This document shows positions 6,619-11,815 of a stretch of 11,815 bases of DNA, piece after piece. Numbering within the stretch: the first letter of the stretch is position 1; each line of letters opens with the position of its first letter. The stretch is from Bacteroidota bacterium (lineage in GTDB: Bacteria; Bacteroidota; Bacteroidia; Cytophagales; Cyclobacteriaceae): positions 1-11,815 of the forward strand of contig JAEZGH010000021.1 of NCBI GenBank assembly GCA_023417065.1, in the 5' to 3' direction. Under the pieces are notes generated by a model, which worked only from the letters and a program-made list of their open reading frames with translations, was not told where the DNA came from and searched no databases. A program made the position numbers and the translations under genes.

Positions 6619-8122
6619 CCTGTTTAATTTTTTCAATCATATAGTCGATCCCCAATATCTCGGAGCAGGTCAGCACTGAACTTACCGTAACACCCAGCAC
6701 GCCGTGAAGGTTCAGGTTTTGTCCTGTCAGGTAAAGATTCGGAATCTTCGTCCTCGGTGAAATGAATGTTTTCATCGGCTCCCGGTAGTCTTTAACGATT
6801 CCGTATAGTGACCCATCGGACGTTCCGATATAGTCGCGCACCGACAGTGGTGTCGCCGTGTAATAAGTTTCGATGGCGCCTTTGAAGCCCGGGAATTTCT
6901 TTTCAACTACGTCGAACAACTGCTCAGCCCTTTCCCGTTTGAAGTTTTCATATTCTTCACCACGGCTCTCTTCCCTCGCTACGGTATTAAACGTGTCTGC
7001 CCACTGCGCGACGTCTTCGTAGCGCATGTAGGTCATCAACGTTACCGCTTCTGCATATTCATCATCACGCGACGAAGCGGTGAAGAACATCGCATAACCT
7101 CGTGGCCAGTTGTCCTGTGTATAGTTCAACACACACCAGGCATCGTTCTCAGCGAAATAATAGTAGTTGTGGTTAATGTACTTCAGACTGTTCTTTTTGA
7201 GGACCACGTTTACGTAAAACGTCGAGATAGAGTTCTCCAGACTTTTGAGTCTCGTTCGATATGCTTTCTTCAGCATATCGCTTTCGGTCATCTCGATGGT
7301 TCGCGCGGGATGAACGTTGGATATGAAAAGGTCGCCATGGTACTTCTTTCCTCCATCGGTTTCAGCGTACACCAGCTTCCCGTGCTCTTCAACCAGTCTT
7401 ACCACGTTCTGATGTTTCAGGATCTCGCCACCGCGCGAAAGAATTTCCCGCGACAGGTGTCGGGCGATCTGGGATCCACCGTCGACAAAACGCCAGCTAC
7501 TTTCTATGTAGCTGTTGATAACAAGGGCATGTACATATAACGGCGTCTTATAGGGTACACCAGCGTACAAAAGACTCGTTCCGGCAAGGACGTTCTGGAG
7601 CTTCCTGTTGGGAGTAAGGGATTCAAGGAACGTCTGCGTATCGATTTCAAGGACGCCGACTTTTTCGAAGTAGTCGCCGCTTCGCAGGTTATAAAGTGGG
7701 AACTTGCTGCAAACTTCCTTGATGCCGTCGCAGTATTTGCGGATTGCAACTTCCTCGTCGGGGAAGTCCTTCAGGAGTGTCTGAATGAAGTTCTCGTAAC
7801 CCTGGGCATACTTGTACACTTTGGGATCGCCTTCAAACACAATAGCATCAAAGACGTCCTCATCCATCTTCCTCAGTTTGAGCTTATCCATGATGCCCAG
7901 GTATCTGAACAGTGTATGCAGGTTCTGGCCTTTATCCAGACCACCCACGTAGTGTACGCCTGAGTCAAAAATGATGCGGTCGCGTACGAACGTCTGCAAC
8001 GTACCTCCTATCTGGTTATTCTTCTCGAGTATACAGACCTTATACCCTTCCTTTGCCAGGATAGTACCACAGGCCAGTCCGCCGAGCCCACTGCCGATAA
8101 TCACCACATCAAACTGTTTCAT
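6611..8122 (-). CDS. FAD-dependent oxidoreductase of the phytoene desaturase/CrtISO type, 503 aa
   Basis: An N-terminal dinucleotide-binding fold is clear: VVIIGSGLGGLACG (6-19), the ribose-binding acidic residue in CILEKN (E33), and IGGTLQTF just after it. The C-terminus has the second FAD-contact region, LYLTGQNLNLHGVLGV with VSSVLTCSEI (about 460-490), typical of CrtI, CrtISO and all-trans-retinol saturase relatives. Length is normal for the family. In a polyene pigment operon it could desaturate, isomerise or hydroxylate the conjugated chain or ring; homologues occur in flexirubin clusters, but I do not know the exact reaction. An AAAGGAG ribosome binding site (8126-8132) lies inside the 3' end of the exporter gene, 3 nt before the ATG. 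The start overlaps that gene by 14 nt, so the two are probably translated in coordination. Confidence 0.88.
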   Translation of the reverse strand: MKQFDVVIIGSGLGGLACGTILAKEGYKVCILEKNNQIGGTLQTFVRDRIIFDSGVHYVGGLDKGQNLHTLFRYLGIMDKLKLRKMDEDVFDAIVFEGDPKVYKYAQGYENFIQTLLKDFPDEEVAIRKYCDGIKEVCSKFPLYNLRSGDYFEKVGVLEIDTQTFLESLTPNRKLQNVLAGTSLLYAGVPYKTPLYVHALVINSYIESSWRFVDGGSQIARHLSREILSRGGEILKHQNVVRLVEEHGKLVYAETDGGKKYHGDLFISNVHPARTIEMTESDMLKKAYRTRLKSLENSISTFYVNVVLKKNSLKYINHNYYYFAENDAWCVLNYTQDNWPRGYAMFFTASSRDDEYAEAVTLMTYMRYEDVAQWADTFNTVAREESRGEEYENFKRERAEQLFDVVEKKFPGFKGAIETYYTATPLSVRDYIGTSDGSLYGIVKDYREPMKTFISPRTKIPNLYLTGQNLNLHGVLGVTVSSVLTCSEILGIDYMIEKIKQDA

Positions 8123-11100
8123 GCACTCCTTTCGGTTTCGAGATTACAAAAATAACATTGGAGGTGTACTTTGTTTCGTCCTCAACGCGAATCTTAAGGC
8201 CATTGCTCAGGGCGAGTTGTTCAAGATGACGTCCGGATATGAAGTTAAGCTCATTGCGTGCCTTGTTGAACCCGAGGATCTTTACGGAAAACAACTCGGT
8301 AAGCCACGTTCCCTTGTGGCGCTCCAGAAGGTCGCTGTTGCCATCGCGAACGATCAGTACACCTCCGCCATTCAGCGATTCAAAACAACGGCGCAGGAGC
8401 TCATCCTGTTCTTCCTTCTTAAGGTAGTGCAGCACATCGCTGATGATAATGGCATCGTATTTCTCCAACGGGAACGTCATGACATCCGAGCAGACGAAAT
8501 GCAGCCGGTCTGTTTTCTCAAATCCGTGACTGGCCGTTTCAATTTTTGTTTCATCGTAGTCAACTGCAACGATCTCGCGATGTTCAGAAAGGAACTGCAG
8601 CATGTAGGATAGAAACCCATAACCGCAGCCGAGATCGAGTATGCGACCACGTGCCGGCACCAGCTCATGGAAACGGGCATAGTTGTTTTCCATTCTCAAC
8701 TTAACCCGCATATACCACTCCAGAACAGGACCTTTATAAAGGTAATTCTTTATTACCCTGAGACGGAACGCATCCGGCGTCCGGCATTGATTATCCAGGT
8801 TTTCAAATTCTTTGCGGAAATACCTGCTGATGTTCTTTGTGCGCTCAGAATAGTTATCGCCGAAAGATTTGTGATTTGCTGTTATTCGCGAAAGGTATTT
8901 GATGGTCAGCCTGGCATCATTGACATAAAGGGTGCCTTTGGGTATTCCATAGCCCGCGCCGTGAATCAACACAGGCTGCACGGGTACTTTAATCATTTCT
9001 GCGATGTAGAATGCACCCTTGTGGAAGCGCCTTAGTTTCCCATCCGGGCTTCGGCTGCCTTCCGGGAACACGACTATGGAATAACCACTTTCAACGGTTT
9101 TGCGAAGGTGATCGAGACTACCCTCCGCCCCTTCGACTACAGGGTAATAATCCGCGAGTCTGACTACGCCGCCAAACACCGGGGAATTCCAAACCCATTT
9201 GTTGGTGAGCAATATTACGCGCGGATCAAGCATCGTGCTTATCAGGATATCGAGGAACGACGAATGATTGCTGATAATTACGGCAGGACTATTGTACGCA
9301 TTGGCAGGTCTGTCCTTAATCGTCGTTTTCAGATTCGCCGCGCCATATACGAGCACACGCGTGAACAGGCTAATGAGCTTGTGATAAAACAAGTCGAACT
9401 TCTTCCGGTTAAAAGGAATGGCTTTGATGATCAGCCCGAGGATTGTAAGGAAGAATGACCCAAGTACAAAAAACGAATACGTGTAGAATGTTATTGCTAT
9501 CCCTTTAAGTGTCATGGGCGGAAGTCCCTGCCTGACGCGATTGGTAATCAGCCACCGGAAGAAAAACGGTTCCAGGGTCTGTGACATCAGGAAAACGCAG
9601 CCGATGCCTATGATTGAAATGGCTGCGACGGAACGAAGCGCGGGGTGTTGGGCAAAGATCAGCACACCGAGACCAGCCATGGTCGTAAACGCGGAAAGAA
9701 ATATGGATGTCCGAACGGAAGAAAGATGTTTTCTGCCTGCGCGATATTCTTCCAGCAGACCGTCCATGGTAAAGATGCTGTAGTCGTCCCCCAGGCCAAA
9801 GATGAACGTGCTGACCATCACGTTGACGATATTGAACTCGATGTCGAGCAATGCCATGATGCCCAGAATCCATATCCACGTAAAGAGCATCGGCACGAAT
9901 GTGATCAGCGTCAGTTCAATGCGCCCGTATGTAAGGAGCAGGGCAAAGAATACCAGTACTGAGGTAACCGAAATGATATACGTGAAATCGGCATTGACGT
10001 ATTCAACGAATAGGTTGGCGAGCATGCGGCGATCGAAAGACATCGATGGCGCTCCTTTAAGTGTTGCCTGAAGACGTTCCTTGTTCTCAGGAAAAACATT
10101 GGCAAGCGTGATGACCGATACTTCACGGTCTTTTTCGATAATGAGATCATCAAAGAAGTTTTCACGGAAGGTATGTTTTACCAACGAATCCAACGGCTGG
10201 TATGTCCGCGTGATGAGGGATTCAAAGTTTCTGAAGAGCACCGGCGAAAAGTTCAGCTTTGAACCCTCGTCATTTAGAACAGACGATACCTCAGCCTTGC
10301 GTTCGGCGGTCCAGAAGTCATTCCATTTTCTGATTCTCAGTTCCTGAAGTGAATCGGAGATCAGGAAATCAGATACTGTCGAGAGTTTGTTAAGGGTTCG
10401 ATCGGTGAGTAAGGGTGCAAGCTTCGCAGTGGTAATCTCATTTTTCTGCAGCGCCTGCTCAAGCGAACTTCCGGTGGAAAGGATATACGTTGAACTGAGT
10501 GAGGCATTATTGATGGTTTCGAGGCGTTTCTCCGCAATCCTGGTCTCATCAGTCATGAAATTGAGGCTGTTGATATCCTGATCAAACGCTACGTGCGACG
10601 AATAGTATAGAAATATCGGGGTGAGGATGAGGATACAATAGATAAGCCAGCGCTTTGATTCCAGGGGATAGCTCACGAGCCTTGAAGCAATCCTGTTTTC
10701 CGGCGCGTCGCCGAAAGTTTTGTGTCCAACGAAATGAGGAAGGAATACCAGCGCACAAAGAGCAGCTCCAATAAGGCTGAAGCCGGCGAACACGCCAATG
10801 TCCTGGAGTACGGCGGCGTTGGTAAACTTAAGAGAAAAGAATGCCAGCACTGTTGTGGCACTTCCTATTGTCAGCGGTTTAATCAGGCTCGCGATCACTG
10901 ACTCGTGATTCCGAAGGTCTTTCAGCAATACGAGGTAATGCAACGCATAGTCTACTGCAACGCCGAGAATTACGGCGCCGACGGCCAGAGCCAGAATCGA
11001 CAAAGAGTCCTGAAAAAGTGAAATGCATGCAAGGGAGAACAATCCCCCAAATACCACCGGAATTAAAATCAGAAATGGAATTCGCTTCTTTCGGAAAAAT

Positions 11101-11815
11101 CCGAGTAAGACGACCATTAATAGTACAACCATGAGGCTAACGGTAAGTATGGTATCAGCCTGAAGCTGGGAGGCATTGCCCGCGGCTACTACGGCTGCAC
11201 CAAAGAAAGACGGCAGGAGCTCGGGATATCCGGCGCCCACGGATGCCACAGTTTCCCTGAGTTCTTCAAGGAACCTGATGTTGTTTCCCGTATCGTCCGG
11301 GGAGTATGCCGGCCTCACGAAAAACAGAAGATGCCGATGGTCGCGGGTGATTATAAAGTTATCGTATAGCTCAAAGTTCTCGTCATACTGCAACCGTTCC
11401 AGTTTCTTCAACACGAGGAATGAAAATCCCAGGGGATCGTTCACGATAATGTTTTTTGTGACAACACCCGTAGGGCTGATGAGTTGGCGGTAGTTGGCCC
11501 TCAGTATCGCTCCTGCACTTTCGGGCCGGATCATCGAATCCAGAGCAACGTAATCCTCATCGTTGAGGAACACGGGCAAATGTTGCTGAACCAATTGCAG
11601 TAGTTGTAATGCCTTATCGTCGTCAATCTGCGTTTGAATGTCTTTGATATCGGCCGCGTGACGGATGGCAATGCTGTCGGCGAGCTGCGTGGCCAATGCA
11701 ACCAGCGCATCCGGCTGGGGTGCTGTGCTGCTATCCCTCACCGAAATCATCATCACCAGCCGCTCCGACAGGCGTGAGTTCCGAAAGATCTGGTCAAACT
11801 TCTGCACACGTTCGT
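8109..11815 (-). CDS. Trifunctional MMPL-family exporter / lysophospholipid acyltransferase / SAM methyltransferase fusion, 5'-partial
   Basis: The frame is open to the right edge, and the first MMPL membrane helix is missing, so the true start lies outside. The first in-window start codon is GTG at 11805-11807; residues are numbered from it. MMPL/RND part: two membrane bundles (about 218-403 and 606-795) carrying the repeat-related GVAVDYALHY (282-291) and GLGDDYSIFTMDG (671-683), with periplasmic loops before each. Acyltransferase part: NHSSFLD (847-853, the HX4D box) and FPEGSRSPDG (914-923), both hallmarks of PlsC-like enzymes. Methyltransferase part: RILDLGCGYG (1055-1064), VAVDYD (1080-1085) and ISDVLHYL (1122-1129), the class I SAM fold. 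Such three-part proteins are known from Bacteroidota flexirubin clusters. The likely job is acylation, methylation and export of a lipid-like pigment at the inner membrane. No broken motif was seen. Confidence 0.93.
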   Translation of the reverse strand, partial: ERVQKFDQIFRNSRLSERLVMMISVRDSSTAPQPDALVALATQLADSIAIRHAADIKDIQTQIDDDKALQLLQLVQQHLPVFLNDEDYVALDSMIRPESAGAILRANYRQLISPTGVVTKNIIVNDPLGFSFLVLKKLERLQYDENFELYDNFIITRDHRHLLFFVRPAYSPDDTGNNIRFLEELRETVASVGAGYPELLPSFFGAAVVAAGNASQLQADTILTVSLMVVLLMVVLLGFFRKKRIPFLILIPVVFGGLFSLACISLFQDSLSILALAVGAVILGVAVDYALHYLVLLKDLRNHESVIASLIKPLTIGSATTVLAFFSLKFTNAAVLQDIGVFAGFSLIGAALCALVFLPHFVGHKTFGDAPENRIASRLVSYPLESKRWLIYCILILTPIFLYYSSHVAFDQDINSLNFMTDETRIAEKRLETINNASLSSTYILSTGSSLEQALQKNEITTAKLAPLLTDRTLNKLSTVSDFLISDSLQELRIRKWNDFWTAERKAEVSSVLNDEGSKLNFSPVLFRNFESLITRTYQPLDSLVKHTFRENFFDDLIIEKDREVSVITLANVFPENKERLQATLKGAPSMSFDRRMLANLFVEYVNADFTYIISVTSVLVFFALLLTYGRIELTLITFVPMLFTWIWILGIMALLDIEFNIVNVMVSTFIFGLGDDYSIFTMDGLLEEYRAGRKHLSSVRTSIFLSAFTTMAGLGVLIFAQHPALRSVAAISIIGIGCVFLMSQTLEPFFFRWLITNRVRQGLPPMTLKGIAITFYTYSFFVLGSFFLTILGLIIKAIPFNRKKFDLFYHKLISLFTRVLVYGAANLKTTIKDRPANAYNSPAVIISNHSSFLDILISTMLDPRVILLTNKWVWNSPVFGGVVRLADYYPVVEGAEGSLDHLRKTVESGYSIVVFPEGSRSPDGKLRRFHKGAFYIAEMIKVPVQPVLIHGAGYGIPKGTLYVNDARLTIKYLSRITANHKSFGDNYSERTKNISRYFRKEFENLDNQCRTPDAFRLRVIKNYLYKGPVLEWYMRVKLRMENNYARFHELVPARGRILDLGCGYGFLSYMLQFLSEHREIVAVDYDETKIETASHGFEKTDRLHFVCSDVMTFPLEKYDAIIISDVLHYLKKEEQDELLRRCFESLNGGGVLIVRDGNSDLLERHKGTWLTELFSVKILGFNKARNELNFISGRHLEQLALSNGLKIRVEDETKYTSNVIFVISKPKGVHETV
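8126..8132 (-). promoter_or_regulatory. Ribosome binding site of the FAD oxidoreductase
   Basis: AAAGGAG lies 3 nt before the ATG at 8120-8122, within the last codons of the exporter fusion. It is the strongest Shine-Dalgarno match at any start in the operon, which suggests that this junction can recruit ribosomes independently, unlike the acpS and ligase starts. Confidence 0.6.

Noticed and set aside
7971..8612. 213-residue plus-strand ORF
   Set aside because: It lies wholly antisense to the strongly supported oxidoreductase N-terminus and methyltransferase domain and shows no motif of its own.
8667..9035. 122-residue plus-strand ORF and similar ORFs between 9100 and 10600
   Set aside because: They are shadows of the acyltransferase and MMPL coding sequence on the other strand, without ribosome binding sites or family-like motifs.
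11805..11807. GTG as the true start of the exporter fusion
   Set aside because: The frame is open to the window edge and the first MMPL transmembrane helix is missing, so the real start is upstream of the window.

Overview
The window looks like part of a Bacteroidota chromosome, probably Cytophagales or Chitinophagales; the lineage is inferred. The main clue is the gene set on the right, which matches the conserved core of flexirubin (aryl-polyene/dialkylresorcinol ester pigment) clusters in that phylum. Shine-Dalgarno sites are sparse, which also fits. All convincing genes lie on the minus strand, so transcription runs from right to left.

Right two-thirds (about 3295-11815): five tightly packed genes form one operon whose upstream part lies beyond the right edge. 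In transcription order they are: (1) a very large MMPL exporter fused to a lysophospholipid-type acyltransferase and a SAM methyltransferase, 5' end cut off; (2) a CrtI/CrtISO-like FAD oxidoreductase; (3) a membrane-anchored C45/Ntn-type acyltransferase with a C-terminal TPR-like tail; (4) an AcpS-type phosphopantetheinyl transferase; (5) a PaaK-like acyl-adenylating ligase. Neighbours overlap by 14, 8 (or 26) and 4 nt or are 1 nt apart, so translational coupling is likely. A plausible division of labour is: the ligase activates an aryl acid starter, AcpS primes the carrier proteins, the oxidoreductase and methyltransferase tailor the chain or ring, the acyltransferase domains join or transfer acyl groups, and the MMPL part moves the lipid-like pigment across the inner membrane. 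The ketosynthases, carrier proteins, ammonia-lyase and DarA/DarB expected of such a cluster are not in this window.

Left third (1-3294): a decaying accessory region that looks AT-richer than the operon. It holds a multiply frameshifted Crp/Fnr-family regulator running off the left edge (1-480), a 145-residue membrane-anchored or secreted protein of unknown function, and a 600-residue protein with 25-residue tryptophan-rich repeats near its N-terminus and a SUKH (SMI1/KNR4)-like C-terminus. Upstream of the 600-residue protein, its own frame stays open through a single TAA to an earlier ATG. That ATG overlaps the end of a small, apparently frameshifted acidic ORF with a good ribosome binding site. 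This looks like a two-gene unit damaged by point lesions.

No tRNA, rRNA, CRISPR, insertion sequence or convincing rho-independent terminator was seen.
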